A stretch of 13,034 bases of DNA from Candidatus Accumulibacter iunctus (GCA_002345025.1 DDUX01000027.1:1-13034); one strand, 5' to 3'. Positions 1 to 6,973 are shown, numbered from the stretch's first letter. The notes: generated by a model from the sequence alone, not told the origin. Numbers and translations are program-made.

Positions 1-29
1 TGGGATGTTAAAGATGGGTTGGCACGCCC

Positions 30-839
30 TCAGGCGGGCAAGGCCGGCGTGCGATGCGCGTCGATCAGCTGCAGCAACTGCGCGAAGACCTTCGGCGTGC
101 CGGCGACGACATTGCCGGTCTGCAAGTAGGTCTCGTTGCCGACGAGGTCGCCGATCAGGCCACCGGCTTCGGTAATCAGCAGCGATCCGCCGGCGATGTC
201 CCACGGCGACAGACCAAACTCCCAGAAACCGTCGAAGCGGCCGCAGGCAACGTACGCGAGATCGAGCGACGCCGCGCCCGGGCGCCGGATGCCCGCCGAC
301 CGGCGCGTCAGATCCTTGAAGATGGCCAGGTAGGCATCGATGTGCTCATAGACGCGATACGGAAACCCGGTGCCGATCAGTGCCTCTTCGAGGCGCAGAC
401 ACTTGCTGACCCGGATGCGGCGGTCGTTGAGGAAGGCGCCGCCACCCTTGCTGGCAGTGAACATCTCGTCGTGCACCGTGTCGTATACCATTGCCTGGAT
501 GACCTGACCGCGGTGCGCCAGGGCTATCGAGATCGCGTACTGCGGCAGGCCGTGGATGAAGTTGGTCGTGCCGTCGAGCGGGTCGATGATCCATTGGTAC
601 TCGCTGCCGGCAGCGCTGCCGGCGGCCTGGCCGGACTCTTCTGCTAGAATGCCGTACTCGGGATAGGCCTCGCGCAGCACGTCGATGATCGCTGCCTCTG
701 CCGCCCTGTCCACCTCGGTGACGAAATCGTTCTGGCGCTTGCTGGTCACCTGCAGGTGCTCGATGTCGAGCGAGGCGCGATTGATGATCTTGCTGGCGCG
801 CCGTGCCGCCTTGATGATGATGTTGAGAGCTGGATGCAT
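30..839 (-). CDS. suhB: Inositol-1-monophosphatase family protein SuhB
   Basis: This 269-residue protein belongs to the Mg-dependent inositol monophosphatase family. SuhB hydrolyses inositol phosphates and, in E. coli, also works with Nus factors in rRNA transcription antitermination. The metal-site motifs are all visible: AEES with E67, DPLDGT with D86 and D89, and WDIAGG with D214. This matches the E. coli metal-ligand pattern with a two-residue offset. Length is normal for the family (about 267). I chose the ATG at 839 because family homology begins there (MHPALN); the reading frame stays open further upstream, but that part runs into the trmJ start region and looks non-coding. No strong Shine-Dalgarno sequence precedes the start. 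It is divergent from trmJ, an arrangement also known in E. coli. Confidence 0.96.
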   Translation of the reverse strand: MHPALNIIIKAARRASKIINRASLDIEHLQVTSKRQNDFVTEVDRAAEAAIIDVLREAYPEYGILAEESGQAAGSAAGSEYQWIIDPLDGTTNFIHGLPQYAISIALAHRGQVIQAMVYDTVHDEMFTASKGGGAFLNDRRIRVSKCLRLEEALIGTGFPYRVYEHIDAYLAIFKDLTRRSAGIRRPGAASLDLAYVACGRFDGFWEFGLSPWDIAGGSLLITEAGGLIGDLVGNETYLQTGNVVAGTPKVFAQLLQLIDAHRTPALPA

Positions 840-857
840 GTTTTCTGGAGAACCTGA

Positions 858-877
858 CGGGCGACTTCGGTCGCCCG
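858..877. other. Perfect hairpin with UUCG tetraloop in the suhB/trmJ gap
   Basis: An 8-bp GC-rich perfect stem, CGGGCGAC paired with GTCGCCCG, encloses the loop TTCG when read on the plus strand. C(UUCG)G is a known extra-stable RNA tetraloop. No T-tract follows on either strand, so it does not look like an ordinary intrinsic terminator. On the minus strand it would fall in the suhB 5' leader, 18 nt before the start codon. On the plus strand it sits just before the trmJ ribosome binding site at 886-892. Confidence 0.6.
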
Positions 878-897
878 ATTGGTGTGGAGGAGCCCCG

Positions 898-903
898 ATT
901 CTA
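898..903 (-). promoter_or_regulatory. Possible -10 element for suhB
   Basis: On the minus strand the hexamer reads TAGAAT, five of six matches to the sigma70 -10 consensus. The best -35 candidate, at 18-bp spacing, matches only three of six positions. If used, transcription would start near 891 and give suhB a leader of about 50 nt carrying the 858-877 hairpin. The element lies directly against the trmJ start codon, so the divergent transcripts would overlap. Confidence 0.35.
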
Positions 904-905
904 AT

Positions 906-1697
906 ATGAACCGAGCTGCCGGGTCCGATCGTTCGCGTCTGCCGCTCGACCGAGTCCGCGTCGTTCTCTCGCACACCAGCCATCCGGGCAACATCGGTGC
1001 CGCCGCGCGGGCCATGAAGACGATGGGACTGTCGCAGTTGCTGCTGGTCAACCCGAAGCGCTTTCCCGACGATGAGGCGGTCGCCCGATCAGCTGGCGCC
1101 GATGACGTGCTCGCACGCGCCCGCATGTGCCGGACTCTCGACGAGGCGCTCGCCGACACGGTCTTCACCTGTGCCGTGACGGCGCGACAGCGCAACCTCG
1201 GCCCGCCCCCGCTGCCGGCACGAGCAGCGGCGACCGAGATCCTCGCCAGGGCCGGCGACGGCGAAGTCGCCCTGCTCTTTGGCAACGAGAGCGCCGGGCT
1301 GACGAATGCCGAGGTGCAGTGCTGCCAGCGCACGGCCTTCATCCCGGCGAACCCCGACTACGGCTCGCTCAACCTCGCGTCGGCGGTGCAGGTTCTGGCC
1401 TATGAGCTGCGGCTGGCAGCCTTCGACAGCCAGCCACCGCTGTGCAGCAGAACCGTCGCCTTCGCTTCGCCGCCGGCCCATCATCAGGACGTTGAGCGCT
1501 TCTACGAGCATCTCGAACGCGTCATGGTGAACAGCGGCTTCCTCGACCCGCAGCGGCCGCGCCGGCTGCTGCCCAAGCTGCGGCGCCTGTTCGGACGCGC
1601 CGAGCTGGAACGCGACGAGATCAACATCCTGCGCGGCCTGCTCGATGCGATCGAGCGGCCGAAGGCGGAACGCCCCGCCGACAGCCCGAGCGGATGA
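906..1697 (+). CDS. trmJ: tRNA (cytidine/uridine-2'-O-)-methyltransferase TrmJ
   Basis: This 263-residue protein is a SPOUT-superfamily RNA methyltransferase. TrmJ uses S-adenosylmethionine to 2'-O-methylate position 32 of the anticodon loop in several tRNAs. Visible family signatures are SHPGNIGAAARAMKTMGL near residues 25-42, LLFGNESAGL around 123-132, and the knot-forming segment IPANPDYGSLNLASAVQV at 146-163. The C-terminal helix region RRLFGRAELERDEINILRG is typical of TrmJ. I prefer the ATG at 906 over an in-frame TTG at 879; GGAGGAG at 886-892 precedes the ATG, though the spacing is rather long. The IscR-type operator and cysE promoter begin immediately after its stop codon. Confidence 0.95.
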   Translation: MNRAAGSDRSRLPLDRVRVVLSHTSHPGNIGAAARAMKTMGLSQLLLVNPKRFPDDEAVARSAGADDVLARARMCRTLDEALADTVFTCAVTARQRNLGPPPLPARAAATEILARAGDGEVALLFGNESAGLTNAEVQCCQRTAFIPANPDYGSLNLASAVQVLAYELRLAAFDSQPPLCSRTVAFASPPAHHQDVERFYEHLERVMVNSGFLDPQRPRRLLPKLRRLFGRAELERDEINILRGLLDAIERPKAERPADSPSG

Positions 1698-1722
1698 ATA
1701 GTGGACTGAAACAGTCATCTAT
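1698..1722. promoter_or_regulatory. IscR type-1 operator upstream of cysE
   Basis: A 25-bp imperfect palindrome with the perfect core GACTGAAACAGTC (1704-1716) is flanked by ATA on the left and TAT on the right. Compared with the E. coli type-1 IscR consensus as I recall it (ATASYYGACT, RWWWY, AGTCRRSTAT), 23 of 25 positions agree; the exceptions are G at 1703 and T at 1718. Type-1 sites are bound by cluster-loaded IscR. The site covers the -35 element and much of the spacer of the predicted cysE promoter, a position expected to repress. That iscR lies one gene downstream supports the call. Confidence 0.8.
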
Positions 1723-1730
1723 TGTAGAAT
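1702..1730 (+). promoter_or_regulatory. Predicted sigma70 promoter for cysE
   Basis: The -35 hexamer TGGACT (1702-1707, four of six) and the -10 hexamer TAGAAT (1725-1730, five of six) are separated by 17 bp. Predicted transcription start is near 1737, leaving a leader of about 37 nt before the cysE ATG. The IscR-type operator at 1698-1722 overlaps the -35 and most of the spacer. Confidence 0.65.
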
Positions 1731-1773
1731 TGCCGCGGATCTTCCAGCCTTCCCGCCCAAGGACTTTCACCTC

Positions 1774-2526
1774 ATGTTCAGCCACCTGCGCGAAGACATA
1801 CAGTCGGTATTCGACCGCGACCCCGCTGCCCGTACCTTCTGGGAGGTCCTGACCTGTTACCCGGGAGTGCATGCCATGGCCTCGCATCGCCTGGCACACT
1901 GGCTGTGGACGCATGGCCTGCGCTGGCTCGGCCGCTTGGTCTCGCATCTTGGGCGCTTCTTCACCGGCATCGAGATTCATCCCGGGGCGACGATCGGCCG
2001 GCGCCTCTTCATCGATCACGGAATGGGCGTTGTGATCGGCGAGACGGCGGTGATCGGCGACGATGTCACTCTCTATCACGGGGTGACTCTCGGCGGCACC
2101 TCGTGGAACAAGGGCAGGCGGCATCCGACGCTGGAAAGCGGCGTCGTCATCGGAGCCGGCGCCAAGGTGCTCGGACCGATCACCATCGGTGCCGCGGCGA
2201 AGGTCGGCTCGAATGCCGTCGTCGTCAAAAGTGTTCCTCCCGGAGCCACCGCGGTCGGCAATCCGGCGCGAATCATCGACCCGGCGCAGGCACAGAAGCG
2301 AGAGGAAATGGCAGGGCAACTCGGCTTTTCGGCGTACGCGCTGGCAGCCGACCAGGATGATCCGCTGGCGAAGGCGATTCACGGTCTGCTGGATCACGCC
2401 GTCGAGGTCGATCGGCGTTTCAGCCTGCTGCTGCAGAGAGTCGAGGCAGCCGGGGTCGAGGTTGATGGAGAACTGCTGCGCACTGACCCGTTCGACCCGC
2501 AATACTTGAGTAAAATAGTTGACTAA
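1774..2526 (+). CDS. cysE: Serine O-acetyltransferase CysE
   Basis: CysE transfers acetyl from acetyl-CoA to L-serine, giving O-acetylserine, the committed step of cysteine synthesis in the cytosol. The 250-residue protein has a short helical N-terminal part (about 1-60), then a left-handed beta-helix of hexapeptide repeats (about 66-170) including IHPGATIG, VVIGETAVIGDDV and VVIGAGAKVLGPITIG. H82 in IDHGMG and H117 in RRHPTL match the catalytic and substrate histidines of the family. An acidic tail of about 80 residues follows the beta-helix. A modest ribosome site, AAGGA at 1759-1763, lies 10 nt before the ATG. It sits between trmJ and iscR under a predicted IscR-controlled promoter, next to genes that consume cysteine. 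The last codons overlap a second IscR operator. Confidence 0.95.
   Translation: MFSHLREDIQSVFDRDPAARTFWEVLTCYPGVHAMASHRLAHWLWTHGLRWLGRLVSHLGRFFTGIEIHPGATIGRRLFIDHGMGVVIGETAVIGDDVTLYHGVTLGGTSWNKGRRHPTLESGVVIGAGAKVLGPITIGAAAKVGSNAVVVKSVPPGATAVGNPARIIDPAQAQKREEMAGQLGFSAYALAADQDDPLAKAIHGLLDHAVEVDRRFSLLLQRVEAAGVEVDGELLRTDPFDPQYLSKIVD
2502..2526. promoter_or_regulatory. IscR type-1 operator at the iscR promoter
   Basis: This 25-bp palindrome-like site matches the recalled E. coli type-1 IscR consensus at 22 of 25 positions; exceptions are 2510, 2520 and 2526. Its core is TTGAGTAAAATAGTTGAC. It overlaps the -35 hexamer of the iscR promoter and also contains the last seven codons and stop of cysE. 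Autorepression of iscR through a type-1 site is established in E. coli, so the position is as expected. Confidence 0.82.
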
Positions 2527-2547
2527 TGGGCAAAGCAGCCCTATAGT
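2519..2547 (+). promoter_or_regulatory. Predicted sigma70 promoter for the iscR operon
   Basis: TTGACT (2519-2524, five of six) and TATAGT (2542-2547, five of six) are separated by exactly 17 bp. This is one of the two best promoters in the window. Transcription should start near 2554, giving a leader of about 30 nt that ends in the strong ribosome site AAGGAGG at 2573-2579, 4 nt before the iscR ATG. The -35 lies inside the IscR operator. Confidence 0.82.
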
Positions 2548-2583
2548 TACGTTGTCCGATCAACCATCTATAAAGGAGGAGCC

Positions 2584-3078
2584 ATGCGCCTGACAACCAA
2601 AGGACGTTTCGCGGTCACCGCGATGATTGACCTGGCGCTGCGCTGCAGCGAAGGTCCGGTTTCTCTGGCGGGAATCAGCGAACGCCAGAAGATTTCTCTT
2701 TCCTATCTCGAGCAGCTTTTTGGCAAACTGCGCCGCTACGGGCTCGTCGAGAGCGTGCGCGGACCCGGCGGTGGCTACTGCCTTGCCCGCCCGACCAGCC
2801 AGATGACGGTCACCGACATCATTCGTGCCGTCGATGAACCGCTCGACGCGACGCAGTGCGGCGGCCGCGAGAACTGCCACGACGATGAGCGCTGCATGAC
2901 CCACGAACTGTGGTCTACGCTGAACGACAAGATGTACGAATATCTCAGCTCGGTCAGCCTCGCTGAACTCGTCGAACAGCAGATCCGCAAGAGCGGTGGG
3001 CACGTCGCCATTCTTCAGGATGTGCGGCGCAGCCGGCAGAGGCCACGCAGCGTCAAGAACGTCGCTGTCGGCGGCTGA
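2584..3078 (+). CDS. iscR: Fe-S cluster-responsive regulator IscR (Rrf2 family)
   Basis: IscR is a winged-helix repressor/activator that senses Fe-S status by binding a [2Fe-2S] cluster. The holo form represses the isc operon at type-1 sites. The 164-residue product starts with the typical MRLTTKGRFAVTAMIDLAL. The wing segment RGPGGGYCLAR lies at 59-69. Cluster ligands are intact at C92, C98, C104 and H107, the same numbering as E. coli IscR. E43, which in E. coli affects discrimination of type-1 sites, is also present. The start is supported by the strong AAGGAGG. A near-consensus operator overlaps its promoter, so negative autoregulation is likely. The stop is 14 nt before the next ATG. Confidence 0.97.
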   Translation: MRLTTKGRFAVTAMIDLALRCSEGPVSLAGISERQKISLSYLEQLFGKLRRYGLVESVRGPGGGYCLARPTSQMTVTDIIRAVDEPLDATQCGGRENCHDDERCMTHELWSTLNDKMYEYLSSVSLAELVEQQIRKSGGHVAILQDVRRSRQRPRSVKNVAVGG

Positions 3079-3092
3079 AGGCGCGCCAGACA

Positions 3093-4250
3093 ATGTTCGC
3101 GCCCGTCTATCTCGACCACAATGCCACCACGCCGACAGATCCGGCGGTGCTCGAGGCCATGCTGCCGTACTTCTCGGCGCAGTTCGGCAATGCCTCGAGC
3201 CGGCACGAGTACGGCCGGGCGGCGCGGCGGGCGATCGATCAGGCACGCAACCAGGTCGCCGAAGCTGTCGGCGCGCATGCCACGGAAGTGGTGTTCACCA
3301 GTGGCGGTTCGGAAGCCAACAACCTGCTGCTGAAGGGCAGCGCTGCGTGCCTCAGGCCAGGCCTGCTGGCGGTCAGTGCTGCCGAGCATCCGTGCGTCCT
3401 CAAGCCGGCGGAGCAACTCGCCCGACGCGGCTGGACACTGGCGAAGCTGCCCGTCGACGGCGACGGACGGATCGATGGCGAGCATTACGAGGCCGTTATG
3501 GCGCGCAAACCGAAGATCGTTTCGCTGCTGCTCGCCAACAACGAGACCGGTGTCATCCAGGATCTGGAGCCCCTGGCGGCGCGCGCGCGCGCTGCGGGCG
3601 CCTGGTTCCACAGCGATGCGGTGCAGGCCTTCGGCAAGCTGCCGCTCGACTTCCGTCGCCTCAACAGCGCCGGCGTGCACGCGCTGACGCTGTCGGCACA
3701 CAAGATGGGCGGCCCCAAGGGAGCGGCGGCGCTGATCGTCGACAAGCGGGTTGAACTCGAGCCGCTGATTGCCGGCGGTGGGCATGAACGTGGCTTGCGT
3801 TCGGGAACCGAGAACGTCGCCGCCATCGTCGGTTTCGGTGTCGCATGCCGGTTGGCGGTCGAACGGCGGTCGGCGCTCGCCGCCGAACTCGCTCGCCTGC
3901 GAACGCAACTCGAGGACGGCTTGCTGGGACTCGGTGCGAAGCTTTTTGGCGCGGGCGCACAGCGACTGCCGAACACGGTGTACTTCGCCGTCGCCGGCAT
4001 CGACGGCGAGACGCTGGTCGGACATCTCGACCGCGCCGGCTATGCGGTGGCGAGTGGTGCCGCTTGCTCGAGCGCCAATCCGGAACCATCGCATGTGCTG
4101 CGGGCAATGGGTGTGGATGAACAGCTCGCACGCGCTGCGGTACGCGTGAGCCTCGGTCGGGGCAACAACGAGGAACAGGTGGCAGGCTTTCTCGCGACCC
4201 TGAAGTCGACGGTCGACCGGCTGCAACGATTGACGGCGATGGCTGTCTGA
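3093..4250 (+). CDS. Second cysteine desulfurase, NifS/IscS-like
   Basis: This 385-residue class-V PLP-dependent aminotransferase-fold enzyme should convert cysteine to alanine plus a protein-bound persulfide. It has YLDHNATTP at the N terminus, H99 (AEHP, stacks on PLP), the PLP lysine K204 in SAHKMGGPKG, and the persulfide cysteine C325 in SGAACSSANPEPSHVLRAMG. It is clearly paralogous to, but diverged from, the IscS encoded next. It ends at RLTAMAV and lacks the SPLWEMVQEGVDL tail through which IscS docks IscU. Its acceptor may therefore differ, or it may be a backup; this is inference. GAAGG at 3077-3081 overlaps the iscR stop and acts as a modest ribosome site. No symbol is given because NifS versus IscS2 cannot be settled here. 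Confidence 0.9.
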   Translation: MFAPVYLDHNATTPTDPAVLEAMLPYFSAQFGNASSRHEYGRAARRAIDQARNQVAEAVGAHATEVVFTSGGSEANNLLLKGSAACLRPGLLAVSAAEHPCVLKPAEQLARRGWTLAKLPVDGDGRIDGEHYEAVMARKPKIVSLLLANNETGVIQDLEPLAARARAAGAWFHSDAVQAFGKLPLDFRRLNSAGVHALTLSAHKMGGPKGAAALIVDKRVELEPLIAGGGHERGLRSGTENVAAIVGFGVACRLAVERRSALAAELARLRTQLEDGLLGLGAKLFGAGAQRLPNTVYFAVAGIDGETLVGHLDRAGYAVASGAACSSANPEPSHVLRAMGVDEQLARAAVRVSLGRGNNEEQVAGFLATLKSTVDRLQRLTAMAV

Positions 4251-4370
4251 GCGTCGGGTGAGCTTGGTGAGATCCCCTCCCCCCCGACCGCCGGAGCGGC
4301 TGCGGCTGCACCGCCAGCCATCTGCCGGCTGCGATTTTCGCGCCAATTTTCACAACCCGGAGCAAGAGCA

Positions 4371-5582
4371 ATGTTGAAGCTGCCCATCTACCTCGATTAC
4401 TCGGCCACCACCCCGGTGGATCCGCGTGTGGCGGAGAAGATGATTCCCTATCTGGTCGAGAAGTTCGGCAACCCCGCATCGCGCTCGCACTCCTTCGGCT
4501 GGGAAGCCGAAGCGGCGGTCGAGGAGGCGCGCGAGGAAGTGGCGAATCTGGTCAATGCGGATCCCAAGGAAATCGTCTGGACGTCCGGCGCCACCGAGTC
4601 GAACAATCTGGCGCTGAAGGGAGCGGCACAGTTCTACTGCGGCAAGGGCAAGCACCTGATCACCGTCAAGACCGAGCACAAGGCGGTCCTCGACACCTGT
4701 CGCGAGCTCGAGAGACAGGGTTTCGCCGTCAGTTACCTGGATGTCCAGGAAAACGGCCTGATCGACCTCGAGGCCTTCAGCAGCGCCTTGCGCCCGGACA
4801 CCATCCTCGCTTCGGTGATGTTCGTCAATAACGAGATCGGCGTCATCCAGCCGATCGCCGAACTCGGCGAGATCTGCCGCAGCCGCGGCATCCTGCTGCA
4901 CGTCGACGCGGCACAGGCGACCGGCAAGGTGGCCATCGACCTGGCGACGCTGAAGGTCGACCTGATGAGCTTTTCCGCGCACAAGACCTATGGCCCGAAA
5001 GGGATTGGCGCACTCTACGTGCAACGCAAGCCGCGCGTCCGCCTGAACGCGCAGATGCACGGTGGCGGGCACGAGCGGGGTTTTCGCTCGGGCACGCTGC
5101 CAACGCATCAGATCGTCGGCATGGGCGAGGCGTTTCGCCTCGCCCGCCTGGAGATGGGTGTCGAGAACGAGCGCATCCGCATGCTGCGCGACCGCCTGCT
5201 GCGCGGTGTTTCGGACATCGACGAGGTCTATATCAACGGCGACATGGAGCATCGCGTACCGCACAACCTCAACCTGAGCTTCGCCTATGTCGAAGGCGAG
5301 TCGCTGCTGATGGCGATCAAGGATCTGGCGGTGTCGTCGGGATCGGCCTGCACCTCGGCGTCGCTCGAGCCCTCGTATGTCCTGCGCGCGCTCGGTCGCA
5401 ACGATGAACTGGCGCACAGCTCGATCCGTTTCACTCTCGGGCGCTTCACGACTGCGGACGAGGTCGACTACGCGACCAGGCTGCTGCACGAGAAGATCAG
5501 CCGCCTGCGCGAACTCTCGCCGCTCTGGGAGATGGTCCAGGAAGGCGTCGACCTGAGTACGGTCCAGTGGGCCGCTCATTGA
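4371..5582 (+). CDS. iscS: Cysteine desulfurase IscS
   Basis: IscS is the main sulfur donor of ISC assembly. It is a PLP homodimer that makes a persulfide and passes it to IscU and, in other bacteria, also to tRNA thiolation and cofactor proteins. The 403 residues match E. coli IscS (404) almost end to end: H103 in KTEHKAV, K205 in SAHKTYGPKG, and C327 in SSGSACTSASLEPSYVLRALG. The C-terminal SPLWEMVQEGVDL IscU-docking tail is present. GGAG at 4359-4362 sits 8 nt before the ATG. The 120-bp gap before it is pyrimidine- and GC-rich and contains no convincing promoter or terminator, so cotranscription with iscR is likely. Confidence 0.98.
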   Translation: MLKLPIYLDYSATTPVDPRVAEKMIPYLVEKFGNPASRSHSFGWEAEAAVEEAREEVANLVNADPKEIVWTSGATESNNLALKGAAQFYCGKGKHLITVKTEHKAVLDTCRELERQGFAVSYLDVQENGLIDLEAFSSALRPDTILASVMFVNNEIGVIQPIAELGEICRSRGILLHVDAAQATGKVAIDLATLKVDLMSFSAHKTYGPKGIGALYVQRKPRVRLNAQMHGGGHERGFRSGTLPTHQIVGMGEAFRLARLEMGVENERIRMLRDRLLRGVSDIDEVYINGDMEHRVPHNLNLSFAYVEGESLLMAIKDLAVSSGSACTSASLEPSYVLRALGRNDELAHSSIRFTLGRFTTADEVDYATRLLHEKISRLRELSPLWEMVQEGVDLSTVQWAAH

Positions 5583-5605
5583 TGAAGTACTGAAGGAGTA
5601 ACGAG

Positions 5606-5995
5606 ATGGCATACAGTGTCAAGGTTCTGGATCACTACGAGAATCCGCGCAACGTCGGTTCATTCGCCAGGGACGAGGAAGGGGTGGCGACCGGAATGGT
5701 CGGCGCGCCCGCCTGTGGCGATGTGATGAAGCTGCAGATCAAGGTCGGCAAGGGTGGCATCATCGAGGACGCCAAATTCAAGACCTATGGCTGCGGTTCG
5801 GCGATCGCATCGTCGTCCCTGGTCACCGAGTGGGTCAAGGGCCGGACGATCGATCAGGCAATGGACATCCGCAATACGCAGATCGCCGAGGAACTGGCTC
5901 TGCCGCCGGTGAAGATTCACTGCTCGATTCTTGCGGAAGACGCGATCAAGGCGGCGGTGGCCGATTATCGGAAAAAGCACGGTGAGCAGGGCTGA
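5606..5995 (+). CDS. iscU: Fe-S cluster scaffold protein IscU
   Basis: IscU is the cytosolic scaffold on which sulfur from IscS and iron are assembled into [2Fe-2S] and [4Fe-4S] clusters before HscA/HscB-assisted release. The 129-residue protein has C37 and D39 (PACGD), C63 (YGCGSA), and H105/C106. The chaperone recognition motif LPPVK is at 99-103. These positions match the E. coli numbering exactly. AAGGAG at 5593-5598 is a good ribosome site. It follows iscS by 23 nt. Confidence 0.98.
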   Translation: MAYSVKVLDHYENPRNVGSFARDEEGVATGMVGAPACGDVMKLQIKVGKGGIIEDAKFKTYGCGSAIASSSLVTEWVKGRTIDQAMDIRNTQIAEELALPPVKIHCSILAEDAIKAAVADYRKKHGEQG

Positions 5996-6030
5996 CCAGT
6001 CCGGGACCGGTACAAGAGGAGATTGACTTC

Positions 6031-6354
6031 ATGGCAGTGACGCTTTCTGAGCGGGCGGCGACGCATGTCGCCAGCTACATCGTCAAACGCGGCAAGGGAA
6101 TCGGCCTGCGCCTCGGTGTGCGCACCAGTGGTTGCTCGGGAATGGCTTACAAGCTCGAATTTGCCGATGCCACCCAGCCTGACGACATCGAGTTCGAATC
6201 GCATGGCGTCAGGGTCCTGATCGACCCGAAGAGCCTGCCGTACCTCGACGGGACCGAACTGGACTACGCGCGCGAGGGCCTCAACGAGGGTTTCCGGTTC
6301 AACAACCCGAACGTCAAGGATGCGTGCGGCTGCGGCGAGAGCTTCAACGTATGA
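6031..6354 (+). CDS. iscA: A-type Fe-S carrier IscA
   Basis: IscA is an A-type carrier that accepts clusters or iron and delivers them to targets. The 107-residue protein carries the three invariant cysteines at C35 (TSGCSGMAY) and C99/C101 (DACGCGESF), at the same positions as E. coli IscA. GAGGAG at 6016-6021 lies 9 nt before the start. It is 35 nt downstream of iscU. Confidence 0.97.
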   Translation: MAVTLSERAATHVASYIVKRGKGIGLRLGVRTSGCSGMAYKLEFADATQPDDIEFESHGVRVLIDPKSLPYLDGTELDYAREGLNEGFRFNNPNVKDACGCGESFNV

Positions 6355-6445
6355 GGCCGGATGGGCGCCGCTGCGTGCTCGCCGGGACGACCCCCGATGC
6401 ACCCGCCGGTGTCTGATCGCCGGCCCGCCTGACGCCACGGGACCG

Positions 6446-6973
6446 ATGGACTTCGACGCCGATCATTTCTCGCTATTCGGCCTGCCCCCTGCTTTCCGGC
6501 TGGATTCGGTTCTGCTCGACGGGCGCTACATCGAACTGCAGTCGCAGGTTCATCCCGATCGCTTTGCCAGCGCCGGCGAGAGCGCCCGGCGACTGTCGCA
6601 GCAATGGGCGACCCGGGTCAACGAAGCCTACCAGACGCTCCGGAAGCCGCTGCCGCGAGCCAGGTACCTGCTCCAACTCGCGCAGCACGAGATCGGCAGC
6701 GAGGACAATGGCGCAATGCCGGTCGATTTCCTCGTCGAGCAGATGGAGTGGCGCGAAGCCGTTGTCGAGGCGCGGGCCGCCGGCGACCACCACGAACTCG
6801 AGCGTCTGCATCATCGCCTGCAGCACGAACTGCAACTGCGCCACGAGGAAATCGCCGAACTACTCGACGACCAGCACGATCTCGAACAGGCCGCCGACCG
6901 CGTGCGACGCCTGATGTTTCAGGAGAAGCTGCTTTCCGAGATCGACGACGCGATCACGGCCTGCGAGGAGTAG
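6446..6973 (+). CDS. hscB: Co-chaperone HscB (Hsc20), J-domain protein
   Basis: HscB is the dedicated J-protein that brings IscU to HscA and stimulates its ATPase. The 175-residue product has an N-terminal J domain (about 1-75) with the HPD triad at 36-38 (VHPDRF). A C-terminal helical bundle for IscU binding contains ARYLLQLAQHE and later glutamate- and leucine-rich helices. Length matches the family (about 171). The frame is open upstream to 6320, but homology begins at MDFDADHFSLFGL, so I take the ATG at 6446; its ribosome site (GGGA near 6439) is weak. The 91-nt gap after iscA is the second largest within the operon. Confidence 0.95.
   Translation: MDFDADHFSLFGLPPAFRLDSVLLDGRYIELQSQVHPDRFASAGESARRLSQQWATRVNEAYQTLRKPLPRARYLLQLAQHEIGSEDNGAMPVDFLVEQMEWREAVVEARAAGDHHELERLHHRLQHELQLRHEEIAELLDDQHDLEQAADRVRRLMFQEKLLSEIDDAITACEE

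Noticed and set aside
1..45. Possible terminator downstream of suhB
   Set aside because: Only a 4-bp stem inside the gene end and no T-tract on the minus strand.
30..647. Long open frames antisense to suhB and to most isc genes
   Set aside because: High-GC shadow frames opposite clearly conserved genes; no recognisable motifs or ribosome sites.
1027..1039. GACT-GTCGC-AGTT inside trmJ resembles an IscR half-site pair
   Set aside because: The centre is GC-rich instead of W-rich, one half is imperfect, the ATA/TAT flanks are missing, and it lies in coding sequence.
3575..3597. Run of alternating CG dinucleotides (also near 7830) as a repeat or Z-DNA element
   Set aside because: Both runs encode in-frame Ala/Arg segments of conserved enzymes and fit the high GC content.
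4251..4370. Internal promoter or IscR site before iscS
   Set aside because: The gap is GC- and pyrimidine-rich with no good -35/-10 pair and no GACT/AGTC dyad.
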